64,000 bases of DNA from Caballeronia arationis. Its GTDB lineage: Bacteria; Pseudomonadota; Gammaproteobacteria; Burkholderiales; Burkholderiaceae. Positions 1-8,210 of the stretch are shown here, in pieces. How positions within the stretch are numbered: the stretch's first letter is position 1; every line of letters begins with the position of its first letter. The stretch spans positions 62,001 to 126,000 of the forward strand of contig NZ_FCOG02000010.1 in assembly GCF_001544975.2 (NCBI RefSeq). Reading direction: 5' to 3'. A program made the position numbers and the translations under genes. The notes under the pieces are model-generated. The model made no database searches. It saw nothing but the letters and a program-made list of their open reading frames with translations, and had not been told where the DNA came from.

Positions 1-176
1 GCGAGCGCGCCTGACGCCAGCGTCGAAACGAATTCGGCCGAGCACATCGGCGCTTCGGCATCGGCGACGCCTGAGCGCGCCGCGATCGTCTGGCTCACGA
101 CCGGCGCGACAATAGCGAGCCACATGGCGGCAATGCCGAGCCATGCAACGATGCGATTGCGCGATGTGCGGGTCAT
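1..176 (-). CDS. DUF2946 family protein, N-terminal part only
   Basis: The start codon lies at 174-176 on the minus strand and the frame stays open to the window edge, so only about 58 residues are visible. They comprise a short basic stretch, a hydrophobic segment (WLGIAAMWLAIVAPVVSQ) and then a PMCSAEF sequence. This arrangement of one N-terminal hydrophobic segment followed by a conserved cysteine is typical of DUF2946 proteins, small membrane or exported proteins of unknown function often found near TonB receptor or copper genes. The neighbours that could test such a role lie outside the window. Confidence 0.6.
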   Translation of the reverse strand, partial: MTRTSRNRIVAWLGIAAMWLAIVAPVVSQTIAARSGVADAEAPMCSAEFVSTLASGAL

Positions 177-328
177 GGATTGCCTGAGCAATATCGAGAC
201 AGGAATTGTAGGCAGGACGCATGACACGCGCAATCGCCGGCGGTGAATGCCGTGTATCGGGCGCGAAAGCCTTCGTCGCGATACCGGCCGGCCGTGACAG
301 GGCGTCTGTCGGGACGGTTCCCCTGGTG

Positions 329-357
329 CAGACATCACAGGTCGAATCGGTTAGAAT
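329..357 (+). promoter_or_regulatory. Candidate sigma-70 promoter for tRNA-Leu
   Basis: A CAGACA element (329-334, four of six positions match TTGACA) is separated by 17 bases from TAGAAT (352-357, five of six match TATAAT). Transcription would start near 364, leaving a leader of about 90 bases before the tRNA. No other gene lies between, so this is the best candidate for the tRNA promoter. It is seen by eye only. Confidence 0.4.
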
Positions 358-453
358 CTTGCGCTTGGCGCGGCGGGCGCGCGGTTTTTTCAAACGTCCG
401 TGCAAGCCCCGACAGAGCGGATCGCGCGTTCATTGCGGCGCGCGCATCAGGCG

Positions 454-540
454 GCGAGGATGGCGAAATTGGTAGACGCACCAGGTTTAGGTCCTGACGC
501 CAGCAATGGTGTAGGGGTTCGAGTCCCCTTCCTCGCACCA
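454..540 (+). tRNA. leuW: tRNA-Leu, anticodon UAG
   Basis: The 7-base acceptor stem GCGAGGA (454-460) pairs with TCCTCGC (530-536), followed by an A discriminator and an encoded CCA (538-540). The D arm (GGCGAAATTGGTAGACGC), the anticodon loop TTTAGGT with TAG at 488-490, a class II variable arm and the T loop GGTTCGAGTCC are all present. The large variable arm and the D-arm sequence are those of bacterial leucine tRNAs, and the layout closely follows E. coli tRNA-Leu(UAG). It reads CUN codons. A strong terminator follows at 631-658. The symbol follows the E. coli name. Confidence 0.97.
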
Positions 541-630
541 TCACTGCGGTTCCAAAGCAGTGACGACTCCGCAAAGTAAAACCCCGTGACACTCGGCGCC
601 ATCGTGCTGCAGCATCGGGCGCCACGAAAA

Positions 631-658
631 AAGCCATTGATGTTCAATGGCTTTTTTT
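631..658 (+). terminator. Rho-independent terminator after tRNA-Leu
   Basis: A perfect 10-bp stem (AAGCCATTGA, 631-640, and TCAATGGCTT, 644-653) with a 3-base loop is followed by a run of T. It ends the tRNA-Leu transcript. An in-frame ATG at 647 lies inside this hairpin, which argues against it as the start of the next gene. Confidence 0.9.
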
Positions 659-736
659 GCTCAGGCCGATAGTTCCCGACATGCCTCCGGAGAGAAGCAT
701 GTAAAGAGAACATGCCATCCCACTACGCCGACTCCA

Positions 737-1576
737 GTGAACTTCGACGACTACTGCCAGCAAAAGGCCGCTCCCGATGGCTCAAGCACGTACTACGCGC
801 TGCGTCGCGCGCCGGCCGCGAGCCAGCCGCTCCTGACCGCGCTCTACGCGCTGCGTCGCGAGCTGGAGGAGACCGTCAAGGAAACCAGCGACCCCACCAT
901 CGGCCGCACGAAGCACGCGTGGTGGCAGAAGGAACTCGCGAGCCTCTTCGGCGGCGAGCCGTCGCATCCGGTGACGAAGGCGCTCGCCGCGCACGGCGGC
1001 CGCTCGAATGCGGCGCTGGACGATGCAGGCCTCGCGTCGTTGCAGACGCTCGTCGACGGCTTCGGCATGGATCTCGATCAGGCGCGTTACCTCGACTGGC
1101 CCGGCCTCGCCCGCTATCTCGGCCAGACGGGCGGCGCGTTTGCCGTCGCGGTGGCGCGTGTGAACGCCCGCGACCCGGCGCAGGCCGCCGTCTGGGCCGC
1201 GTCGCTCGGCTCGGCACTGATGCTGGCGGAACGCGTGCTGGAACTCGGTGATGATGCGCGTCACGGCCGCATCTACATTCCGATCGACGAGTTGCAGCGC
1301 TTTGGCGTGACGGCCGCCGACCTCATCAACCGCAAGTACAGCGACGACTTCACCGCGCTGATGCGCTTTCAGGTCGAACGGGCGCGCAAGTCGCTGAACG
1401 ACGCGCTCGCTGCGATTCCCGCGAGCGAGCGCACAGGCCAGCGGCTTTTGCGCGCGCAGGCGGCGCTGGCGCTCGCGGCGCTCGACGAAGTCGAACGGGA
1501 GAATTTTCAGGTGCTGCATCAGCGCATCGCACTCACGCCAATTCGCAAGCTGTGGATCAGCTGGCGCACGCGCTGA
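737..1576 (+). CDS. Squalene/phytoene synthase-like protein with degenerate Asp motifs
   Basis: This 279-residue protein (from GTG 737) has the trans-isoprenyl diphosphate synthase fold signatures: an ALRRELEE..SDP..R.K..WW block at 38-63 and a GDDARHGRIYIP block at 171-182. In active squalene, phytoene and HpnD-type synthases these blocks carry DDxxD and DxxxD, which bind magnesium and diphosphate. Here the first reads EETVK (44-48) and the second ELGDD (169-173). The family resemblance is clear but catalysis is doubtful; mitochondrial NDUFAF6, a complex I assembly factor, is a known non-catalytic member of this fold. GTG 737 was chosen because VNFDDYCQQK looks like the usual family start, and the upstream ATG 647 lies in a terminator. 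No carotenoid or hopanoid genes are adjacent. Confidence 0.75.
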   Translation: MNFDDYCQQKAAPDGSSTYYALRRAPAASQPLLTALYALRRELEETVKETSDPTIGRTKHAWWQKELASLFGGEPSHPVTKALAAHGGRSNAALDDAGLASLQTLVDGFGMDLDQARYLDWPGLARYLGQTGGAFAVAVARVNARDPAQAAVWAASLGSALMLAERVLELGDDARHGRIYIPIDELQRFGVTAADLINRKYSDDFTALMRFQVERARKSLNDALAAIPASERTGQRLLRAQAALALAALDEVERENFQVLHQRIALTPIRKLWISWRTR

Positions 1577-1580
1577 CTGT

Positions 1581-2591
1581 TCACGCGAAGAGCAGCGGCA
1601 ACGGCTCGAAGCGCTGACGCAGGATCGCGCTGGCATCGAGATCGAGCCATGAGCCGAGCACGGTGGCATAAAGCCGGCGAAAGTCGATCGCGACCGGCAG
1701 GTTGCCGTTGCCGTCGATGCTCGCGAGTGCCGGCGTCGCGCCGTACAGCCCGCCGCGCACGCTGCCGCCCGCGACGAAATGTGGCGCCGCACTGCCGTGG
1801 TCCGTTCCGCCGGTCTGGTTTTCGCGGGCGCTGCGTCCGAACTCCGAGCACGTCATGATGAGCGAGTCGTCCCAGCGCTTTAGGGACACGAGTGCGCGGC
1901 GAAGCGCAACGAAACCGTCCGACAGCTCTTTCAGCAGCGCGGCATGCCGAAGCGCCTGATTCTGATGCGTGTCGAAGCCGTTGAGCGTCAGGCGCAGCAC
2001 GGTAATGTCCTGATTGGAATCGGCCGTGGCGAGCATCCGCATCGCCGTATCGACCGATGCGGCGAACGACGGCGCGGCAACGTGCCGCATCGGGAGGCCT
2101 TCTATCGTGCCCTTCGCGAACGGCCCGGCCTCCGCACTGCCGATCGCGATCGTCTCGGCGCGCAGCGAGCTTCCGAGCGCACGTGCAAGCCAGCCGTCGC
2201 GCAGGTACTGATCGGCGTGCGATGCGGTGTCCCAGATTTCCGTCGACCGGAAGTGCGAAAGATTCGGCTGCGCATAACCGACGCCCTGCACGACGGCCAG
2301 CCGGCCATCGCGCCAGAGTGGCATGAGCGGCTCGATGGCGGGATGAAGCGCGATGCGTTCGTCGAGTTGCAGCAGGCGGTCGCGCTCGAGACCGACCGTC
2401 GGGCGCAGCGTGCGATATAAGGAATCGGCAAACGGGACCACCGTATTGAGCCCGTCGTTGCCGCCCTTCAGTTCGACGATGACGAGGGTCTTGCCGGGGT
2501 TCTTTCTGGTCGACGCATGTGACGTGTCGACAAGTACGCCCGGCGCGCACATGGCAGCGCCGCTCATCGACAGGAACTGGCGCCGGTTCAT
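1581..2591 (-). CDS. DUF1501 family protein with Tat signal
   Basis: The 336-residue product begins MNRRQFLSMSGAAM, a twin-arginine (RRQFL) export signal, followed by VIVELKGGNDGLNTVVP and NLSHFRSTEIWD, hallmark stretches of the DUF1501 (sulfatase-like, alkaline-phosphatase-fold) family. A D-H-G-S stretch (GGTDHGSAAPHFVAGG) lies near the C terminus, as expected. The function of the family is unknown; members are exported and normally follow a DUF1800 gene. Here the gene directly upstream (19-base gap) is instead a small exported protein. The gene converges with the phytoene-synthase-like gene and leaves only 4 bases between stops. Confidence 0.85.
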   Translation of the reverse strand: MNRRQFLSMSGAAMCAPGVLVDTSHASTRKNPGKTLVIVELKGGNDGLNTVVPFADSLYRTLRPTVGLERDRLLQLDERIALHPAIEPLMPLWRDGRLAVVQGVGYAQPNLSHFRSTEIWDTASHADQYLRDGWLARALGSSLRAETIAIGSAEAGPFAKGTIEGLPMRHVAAPSFAASVDTAMRMLATADSNQDITVLRLTLNGFDTHQNQALRHAALLKELSDGFVALRRALVSLKRWDDSLIMTCSEFGRSARENQTGGTDHGSAAPHFVAGGSVRGGLYGATPALASIDGNGNLPVAIDFRRLYATVLGSWLDLDASAILRQRFEPLPLLFA

Positions 2592-2610
2592 CGCGGACCG
2601 CCGGGAAGGC

Positions 2611-3015
2611 TCACCGCTTGTAGAGATCGCGGACCGCTTCCTCGATATGCTGCCGCAACAAACGTCTTTCGTCGGCGGTCATGACGGCATGACGGGGCGG
2701 CCGCGCGGGCGGCTGGTCGGTCTGCTGGATGGTTTGCATCGACGCGGGCTTCGGCGGATCGCTGTTGCGACTACCGGCCTGATTCTTGCCCATGTTCTGG
2801 TGCGCGCGGATGATACGGCCGTCGTAGCGGTTGGGCGGCGTGGTCACGGTGCGGTCTGACGCGGCGGCGTCGCGGGTCGAATTCCACGAGGTCTGCGCGT
2901 AGGCGGGAGCCGCCACGGGGGGCATGGTCAGTGCGCCGTAAAGCGCGCTAGCAAGTAGCGTCTTCTTGAAGATGCGCTCGGGGCGCACAGGTACGCGCTG
3001 ACGCGCTCCCTTCAT
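2611..3015 (-). CDS. Small exported protein of unknown function
   Basis: The start at 3015 is set by a GAAGGG ribosome-binding sequence 6 bases upstream. The 134-residue product has a basic N terminus, a hydrophobic segment (KKTLLASALYGALTM) and a likely signal-peptidase site after APAYA (about residue 40). The mature part is hydrophilic, rich in Pro, Arg and Gln, and ends in a helical ADERRLLRQHIEEAVRDLY. I do not recognise a family. It is 19 bases upstream of the DUF1501 gene and probably cotranscribed with it, which suggests a related exported function. Confidence 0.65.
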   Translation of the reverse strand: MKGARQRVPVRPERIFKKTLLASALYGALTMPPVAAPAYAQTSWNSTRDAAASDRTVTTPPNRYDGRIIRAHQNMGKNQAGSRNSDPPKPASMQTIQQTDQPPARPPRHAVMTADERRLLRQHIEEAVRDLYKR

Positions 3016-3192
3016 GTTGTTCCCTTCGTTGCTCGACAACCGGACAGTTCTCAGTCTCTTTTGCGCGGGCGGCACGGCCTCTGTGCGGCGCCGACGCAGA
3101 GCGTTGGTCTAATGAAGTATCTACCGAATGACGGGCTTAGGTAAAGGAGTGTACGCACAGAACCTATATGGCGTGCCACAGCCCCCGTAAAT

Positions 3193-3227
3193 TTTGTAAC
3201 CAACTGTTACGCTGGAATTGTTACAAA
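3193..3227 (+). promoter_or_regulatory. Candidate OmpR-type operator upstream of ompR
   Basis: Between the divergent DUF1501-partner gene and ompR lies a perfect 8-bp inverted repeat, TTTGTAAC (3193-3200) and GTTACAAA (3220-3227). TGTTAC also recurs as a direct repeat at 3205-3210 and 3219-3224, 14 bases apart. GTTAC/GTAAC cores resemble OmpR-binding half sites in enterobacteria. The element starts about 70 bases upstream of ompR, so autoregulation is possible. Binding is inferred, not shown. Confidence 0.4.
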
Positions 3228-3261
3228 CTCGGCCCCTTTCTAATCGCGCTAAGATGCCGCC

Positions 3262-3987
3262 ATGGAAACCAAGAATCCTTCAAAAATACTCGTAGTCGAC
3301 GACGATCCCCGCCTTCGCGACCTGCTTCGGCGCTATCTCGGCGAACAGGGCTTCAACGTCTATGTGGCTGAGAACGCGCCGTCGATGAACAAGCTATGGG
3401 TGCGCGAGCGTTTCGACCTCCTCGTGCTCGACCTGATGCTTCCCGGGGAAGACGGCCTGTCGATCTGCCGGCGCCTGCGCGGCAGCAACGACCGTACGCC
3501 GATCATCATGCTCACCGCGAAGGGCGAGGATGTCGATCGCATCGTCGGCCTGGAGATGGGCGCGGACGACTATCTGCCGAAGCCGTTCAATCCGCGCGAA
3601 CTCGTCGCGCGCATTCATGCGGTGCTGCGTCGCCAATCGCCGTCGGAACTGCCGGGCGCGCCTTCGGAAACCACCGAGGTGTTCGAGTTCGGCGAATTCG
3701 CGCTGAACCTCGCTACGCGCACGCTCACGAAGAATGGTCAGGAAATTCCGCTGACCACGGGTGAATTCTCGGTCCTCAAAGTGTTCGCGCGCCATCCGCG
3801 CCAGCCGCTCTCGCGTGAAAAGCTGATGGAACTCGCGCGCGGCCGTGAATACGAAGTGTTCGATCGCAGTCTCGACGTGCAGATCTCCCGTCTGAGAAAG
3901 CTGATCGAGCCCGATCCGAGCAGCCCGCGCTTCATCCAGACCGTGTGGGGCCTCGGCTACGTCTTCATCCCAGACGGCGCCGCATAA
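3262..3987 (+). CDS. ompR: Response regulator OmpR
   Basis: This 241-residue regulator has an N-terminal receiver domain (about 8-125) with the acidic pocket D13/D14, phospho-acceptor D57 (LLVLDLMLPGEDG), T85 and K107 (YLPKPF). A C-terminal winged-helix OmpR/PhoB DNA-binding domain (about 140-235) ends in the usual RFIQTVWGLGYVFIPDGA. The opening METKNPSKILVVDDD is close to the OmpR type rather than PhoB or KdpE. envZ follows after 52 bases on the same strand, which supports the pairing. It is expected to control porins and osmotic or envelope responses. Confidence 0.95.
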   Translation: METKNPSKILVVDDDPRLRDLLRRYLGEQGFNVYVAENAPSMNKLWVRERFDLLVLDLMLPGEDGLSICRRLRGSNDRTPIIMLTAKGEDVDRIVGLEMGADDYLPKPFNPRELVARIHAVLRRQSPSELPGAPSETTEVFEFGEFALNLATRTLTKNGQEIPLTTGEFSVLKVFARHPRQPLSREKLMELARGREYEVFDRSLDVQISRLRKLIEPDPSSPRFIQTVWGLGYVFIPDGAA

Positions 3988-4039
3988 GGCGTCCCGAATC
4001 ACGCTTGGTGACCTTCACCGGGCAGGACCAGAAAGACTC

Positions 4040-5410
4040 ATGCGCATCGACAGGCGGCTACTGACGCTCGCGTTCGGCGGCCTGTTCTGGCGGACTTTTG
4101 CGCTGATCGCGCTGTTGATCGCGGTCAGTCTCGCCGCCTGGTTCCAGAGCTTTCGCGTTATCGAGCGGGAGCCGCGCGCGCAGCGCGTGGCCCTGCAGCT
4201 CGTCGCGGTCGTCAAACTCACCCGCACCGCCCTCCTTTATTCCGATCCCGATCTGCGCCGCGCCTTGCTGCAGGATCTGGAAAGCAATGAAGGCGTGCGC
4301 GTGTACCCGCGCGAAACCAGCGACAAATACAAACTCCAGCCGGACGAATCGCTGAACCGGCTGATCGAGCGCGACGTGCGCGGCCGGCTCGGCAACGAGA
4401 CGATCATCGCGCAGTCGGTGAACGACATTCCGGGCGTCTGGATCAGCTTCAAGATCGACGACGACGACTACTGGGTCGCGCTCGACCGCGATCAGCTCGA
4501 TACCGTCACCGGCCTGCAGTGGGCCGGCTGGGGCATATTCGCGCTCGCCCTCTCGCTCTTCGGCGCGGCGTTCATCACGAGTCTCGTGAACCGGCCGTTC
4601 GCCCGGCTTGCGCTTGCCGCGCGCAAGGTCGGCTCGGGGCAGTCGCCCGAACCGCTGCCTGAGCGCGGCATGGGCGTCGCCGCGGAGACCAATCGCAGCT
4701 TCAACCAGATGGTGCAGGACCTTGAGCAGCTCGAAGCGGACCGCGCGCTGATGCTCGCGGGCATCTCGCACGACCTGCGCACGCCGCTCGCGCGTCTGCG
4801 GCTCGAAACCGAAATGAGCCCTTCCGACGAAACCACCAAGCTCGCGATGATCGACGACATCGAGCAGATGGACATGATCATCGGGCGCTTTCTAGATTAC
4901 GCACGGCCAATGCAGCGCATGCCGGAAGCCGTCGACCTGTCGATGATCGCCGGTGAACTGGCCGCGCGGTTTCATGCGGACGAAGGCGTCGTGATGAAGA
5001 CGGATTTCGCTCAGGGTGCGATGATCGAAGGCGATCCGACGGATGCGCGGCGCGTGATCGGCAATTTGCTGGAGAACGCGCGCAAGTACGGCCGCAGCGA
5101 GCACGACGACATCGCGCGCATCAGGCTGGAGACGCATGTGACACATGGACGCGTCGAGCTGACCGTGATGGACGAGGGCCGCGGCATCCCCGACGATCAG
5201 GTCGCGTTGATCACCCGCCCGTTCTATCGCGTCGACACCGCGCGCACGCAGGCGAACGGCACGGGCCTCGGCATGGCGATCGTGCAGCGGCTCGTCACGC
5301 GCCAGCGCGGCACGTTGCGGCTGCGGAACCGTTTGCCAGGTCCCGGCTTCGAAGTCACCATCGACTTTCCCGTCGTCAAGGGCGGCAAGTTCGATGCTCA
5401 ACGGGACTAG
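4040..5410 (+). CDS. envZ: Sensor histidine kinase EnvZ
   Basis: The 456-residue inner-membrane kinase has a first membrane segment at about 15-36, a periplasmic domain to about 158, a second membrane segment at about 162-180 and a HAMP linker. The dimerisation/phospho-acceptor box is AGISHDLRTPLARLRLE, with H244 as the phosphorylated histidine. The catalytic domain shows an N box (VIGNLLENARKYG), a G1 box (DEGRGIPDD) and a G2 box (GTGLGMAIV). It should phosphorylate and dephosphorylate the OmpR encoded just upstream. The start ATG at 4040 gives the full family length. Confidence 0.95.
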   Translation: MRIDRRLLTLAFGGLFWRTFALIALLIAVSLAAWFQSFRVIEREPRAQRVALQLVAVVKLTRTALLYSDPDLRRALLQDLESNEGVRVYPRETSDKYKLQPDESLNRLIERDVRGRLGNETIIAQSVNDIPGVWISFKIDDDDYWVALDRDQLDTVTGLQWAGWGIFALALSLFGAAFITSLVNRPFARLALAARKVGSGQSPEPLPERGMGVAAETNRSFNQMVQDLEQLEADRALMLAGISHDLRTPLARLRLETEMSPSDETTKLAMIDDIEQMDMIIGRFLDYARPMQRMPEAVDLSMIAGELAARFHADEGVVMKTDFAQGAMIEGDPTDARRVIGNLLENARKYGRSEHDDIARIRLETHVTHGRVELTVMDEGRGIPDDQVALITRPFYRVDTARTQANGTGLGMAIVQRLVTRQRGTLRLRNRLPGPGFEVTIDFPVVKGGKFDAQRD

Positions 5411-5472
5411 CCAAAATGCGCAATCCAGGGGCAAAAAACTATCACGCCGTTCGCCAAAAGCTATCCGGTGCG

Positions 5473-5514
5473 TTAGTTAAAATCTATTGAATAAATTGTT
5501 TAATAGAGTTATAG
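5473..5514 (+). promoter_or_regulatory. AT-rich ahpC promoter region with possible OxyR half sites
   Basis: About 110-150 bases upstream of ahpC lies an island much richer in A and T than its surroundings. It contains TTAG-N7-CTAT-N7-ATTG (5473-5498), which matches the first three elements of the OxyR pattern ATAG-N7-CTAT-N7-ATAG with one mismatch in each outer element. The fourth CTAT element is not found. A separate CTATT/AATAG inverted pair spans 5484-5506. OxyR control of ahpC is known in related bacteria, but the match here is partial. Confidence 0.3.
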
Positions 5515-5622
5515 TGGGATTCGTGTGACGGCAGCGGCAAACGCTTCGGGCGTCATGTCATGCTGGCGTTACGGCGATCAGGTAATTTGGTTTGTCCTTC
5601 CAACGAACACAGGAGTAGTCAT

Positions 5623-6171
5623 ATGAAGACCGTGGGCGATAAAGTCGAAGCGTTTACCGTCACCGCTGCAAAGCCGGGTTTCAACAATCACGAAGAAAAC
5701 GGCCAGTCGGCGTTCGAAGAGATCACCGAGCAGTCGTTCCCGGGCAAGTGGAAGATCATCTATTTCTACCCGAAGGACTTCACGTTCGTCTGCCCGACGG
5801 AAATCGTGGAATTCGGCAAGCTCGCCAACGACTTCGCCGACCGCGACGCCATCCTGCTCGGCGGCAGCGTCGACAACGAGTTCGTCAAGCTCGCATGGCG
5901 CCGTGAGCACAAGGACCTGAACAAGCTGAACCACTACTCGTTCGGTGACGTGAAGGGCGAGTTGATCGACCAGCTCGGCGTGCGCGACAAGGAAGCCGGC
6001 GTGGCCCTGCGCGCGACGTTCATCGTCGACCCGGACAATGTCATCCAGCACGTTTCGGTGAACAACCTGAACGTCGGCCGCAGTCCGGAAGAAGTGCTGC
6101 GTATCCTCGACGGCCTGCAAACGGACGAACTCTGCCCGTGCAACCGCGCTGTCGGCGGCGCAACGCTGTAA
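5623..6171 (+). CDS. ahpC: Peroxiredoxin AhpC
   Basis: The 182-residue 2-Cys peroxiredoxin reduces hydrogen peroxide, organic peroxides and peroxynitrite. The peroxidatic cysteine is C57 in FTFVCPTE; C-terminal C171 and C173 (ELCPCN) supply the resolving thiol. This C-terminal double-cysteine pattern is that of the mycobacterial-type AhpC, whose reductant is AhpD rather than AhpF, and ahpD is indeed the next gene. The start is ATG 5623, preceded by a clear AGGAG at 5611-5615; upstream in-frame codons have no ribosome-binding site. Confidence 0.95.
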   Translation: MKTVGDKVEAFTVTAAKPGFNNHEENGQSAFEEITEQSFPGKWKIIYFYPKDFTFVCPTEIVEFGKLANDFADRDAILLGGSVDNEFVKLAWRREHKDLNKLNHYSFGDVKGELIDQLGVRDKEAGVALRATFIVDPDNVIQHVSVNNLNVGRSPEEVLRILDGLQTDELCPCNRAVGGATL

Positions 6172-6281
6172 GCATTCGCGCACGCGTCACGCGCGTTCGA
6201 CGGCTTGACGCCAGGCCCGCTATGCTTGTCCAGTCGATGAGCCAGCGGGCTTTTTCATCGGCATTCGCATAGGAGAAATCA

Positions 6282-6806
6282 ATGGAATTTCTGTCTTCGA
6301 TTAAAGAACTTATTCCCGATTACGCCAAGGACATCCGCCTGAACGTCGACGGCACGATCGCGCGCTCGTCGCTGGAAGGCAACGATGCGGTCGGCGTCGC
6401 GCTGGCGGCGGCCTATGCCGCGAAAGCGACGAAGATCGTGACCACGATCCGCTCGGCGGGCGTGCTGTCGCCGGAAGAGACGAACGCCGCGCTGACCGCC
6501 GCCGCCTTGATGGGCATGAACAACGTCTGGTATCCGTATCTCGAGATGGCCGGCAACGCCGACCTGAAAACCCAGCCCGCCGGCCTGCGCATGAACGCGT
6601 ACGCGTCGCATGGCGGCGTCGACAAGCGGCGCTTCGAGATGTACGCGCTCGCCGCGTCGATCATCGGAAAGTGCCACTTCTGCGTGAAGTCGCATTACGA
6701 GAACCTGGTCGCGGAAGGCATGAGCACGACGCAGTTGCGCGACGTCGGCCGCATCGCGGCGGTAATCAACGCCGCGGCGCTCGCCATCGAAGCCGAAGCG
6801 AAGTAA
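6282..6806 (+). CDS. ahpD: Alkyl hydroperoxide reductase AhpD
   Basis: This 174-residue carboxymuconolactone-decarboxylase-fold protein carries the CxxC active site C131-H-F-C134 with E119 and H138 placed as in mycobacterial AhpD, where these residues relay protons. AhpD uses its thiol pair, recycled by a lipoyl protein, to reduce AhpC. The start has an AGGAGA sequence at 6271-6276. The 110-base gap to ahpC has no obvious terminator, so the two may be cotranscribed. Confidence 0.94.
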   Translation: MEFLSSIKELIPDYAKDIRLNVDGTIARSSLEGNDAVGVALAAAYAAKATKIVTTIRSAGVLSPEETNAALTAAALMGMNNVWYPYLEMAGNADLKTQPAGLRMNAYASHGGVDKRRFEMYALAASIIGKCHFCVKSHYENLVAEGMSTTQLRDVGRIAAVINAAALAIEAEAK

Positions 6807-6830
6807 GCCGCTTTGGCGGCCCAGATGCAA

Positions 6831-6862
6831 AAACGCCACGTCGGTTCGACGTGGCGTTTGCG
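6831..6862. terminator. Bidirectional terminator between ahpD and ispF
   Basis: A perfect 13-bp stem (6831-6843 with 6847-6859) and a 3-base loop lie between the converging ahpD (+) and ispF (-). The arms begin with AAA and end with TTT, so the hairpin can act on both strands. Confidence 0.8.
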
Positions 6863-6866
6863 CTTT

Positions 6867-7358
6867 TCAGTGATCGATCGAAGTCCTTCGCAGCAACACG
6901 GCCGCCTGCGCTTCGATACCCTCGCCTCGTCCGAGATAGCCGAGCTTCTCGTTGGTTTTCGCCTTCACGTTCACGCGATCGAGCGGCAGTTCGAGGTCGG
7001 CAGCGATGTTCGCGCGCATGCCTTCGATATGGGGCGCGAGCTTGGGCGCCTGCGCGATCACGGTGGAATCGACGTTGGCAATCGCGAATCCCGCCTCCGA
7101 TACGCGCCGGAACGCCTCGCGCAGCAGCACGCGGCTGTCGGCGCCGGCAAATTCCTTCGCGGTGTCCGGAAAATGCCGGCCGATGTCGCCCATCGATGCC
7201 GCGCCGAACAGCGCGTCCGTGATCGCGTGCAGGAGCACGTCGGCGTCGGAATGGCCGAGCAGGCCGCGTTCGTAGGGAATCGTCACGCCGCCGATGATGA
7301 GCGCGCGCCCTTCCACCAGTTGGTGAACGTCGTAGCCCTGTCCGATTCTGAAATCCAT
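6867..7358 (-). CDS. ispF: 2-C-methyl-D-erythritol 2,4-cyclodiphosphate synthase
   Basis: This enzyme cyclises CDP-methylerythritol 2-phosphate in the non-mevalonate isoprenoid pathway. The 163-residue trimer-forming protein has the metal ligands D10 and H12 (GYDVHQL) and H44, the [10 protein letters not shown] block, DIGRHFPDT, and a C-terminal [14 protein letters not shown] signature. ispD lies 24 bases upstream on the same strand, giving the common ispDF pair that supplies consecutive-family enzymes of the pathway. Confidence 0.97.
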   Translation of the reverse strand: MDFRIGQGYDVHQLVEGRALIIGGVTIPYERGLLGHSDADVLLHAITDALFGAASMGDIGRHFPDTAKEFAGADSRVLLREAFRRVSEAGFAIANVDSTVIAQAPKLAPHIEGMRANIAADLELPLDRVNVKAKTNEKLGYLGRGEGIEAQAAVLLRRTSIDH

Positions 7359-7382
7359 CGATAAAACCCTGCTGTAAAGAGA

Positions 7383-8099
7383 TTAGGACGCGGCGCCGAG
7401 CATCGCCGCGGCGAGCGCGAAGTCTTCCGGATAAGTGACCTTGAAGTTGCGCAGGCTGCCCTGGATGAGCCTCGGCGCATGGCCGAGCCATTCGATCGCG
7501 CTCGCTTCGTCGGTGAGATCGTGGCCGTCCTGCTGCGCGCGCTGGATCGCGTCGCGCAGCATGCCGAGCCGGAACATCTGCGGCGTCTGCGCCTGCCACA
7601 GGCCGTTGCGCGACTCCGTGCGGGCGATGCGCCCGGCTGAGTGCGCCTCGCCTTCGGCCTCGATCCGCTTTAACGTATCCGCGACCGGCAGCGCCAGAAT
7701 GCCGCCGACGGCGTCGTCCCGCAGCTCCCCGACCAGCTTGCGGATCAACTCCGGCGTGATGCCGGGGCGCGCCGCGTCGTGGACGAGCACCCAGTCGTCG
7801 TCCTTCGCGCCGAATTCGGCGAGCGCGTGAAGCCCGTTGAACACCGACGCCTGCCGCGATGCCCCGCCGCAGCGCTGAACCGCGAAACGCAGGCCGGCAA
7901 AGCGGCGGGCATCGAAATGGGTGTCGTCGGGAGCGAGAACGACGAGCGTCTGCGAAAATTCGGAGCACGCATCGAATGCAGCAAGCGTATGACCCAGCAT
8001 CGGGCGGCCGCCCACGGTCTGGTATTGCTTCGGCATCGGCGCGCCGGAGCGGCTGCCGGTGCCGGCGCACGGAATCAGGGCATAGAGGCGTGCAGTCAC
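7383..8099 (-). CDS. ispD: 2-C-methyl-D-erythritol 4-phosphate cytidylyltransferase
   Basis: IspD makes CDP-methylerythritol from CTP and methylerythritol phosphate. The N-terminal CTP-binding loop [16 protein letters not shown] (9-26) includes the catalytic R17 and K24; further signatures are VLVHDAARP and the [10 protein letters not shown] stretch near the C terminus. I chose GTG 8099 (238 residues) because [13 protein letters not shown] matches the usual family start; the frame continues to a TTG at 8123 without a ribosome-binding site. It is divergent from mfd. Confidence 0.93.
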   Translation of the reverse strand: MTARLYALIPCAGTGSRSGAPMPKQYQTVGGRPMLGHTLAAFDACSEFSQTLVVLAPDDTHFDARRFAGLRFAVQRCGGASRQASVFNGLHALAEFGAKDDDWVLVHDAARPGITPELIRKLVGELRDDAVGGILALPVADTLKRIEAEGEAHSAGRIARTESRNGLWQAQTPQMFRLGMLRDAIQRAQQDGHDLTDEASAIEWLGHAPRLIQGSLRNFKVTYPEDFALAAAMLGAAS

Positions 8100-8210
8100 G
8101 AGTGGGAAATGTTGCCGAGTCAAAGTGAAGCACGGATTTTATAATAGGTCCTTCGCGACCACGCCGGTCCCGTGCACACTTTCGCGCACGAACGGTTCCC
8201 CGCACACCTT

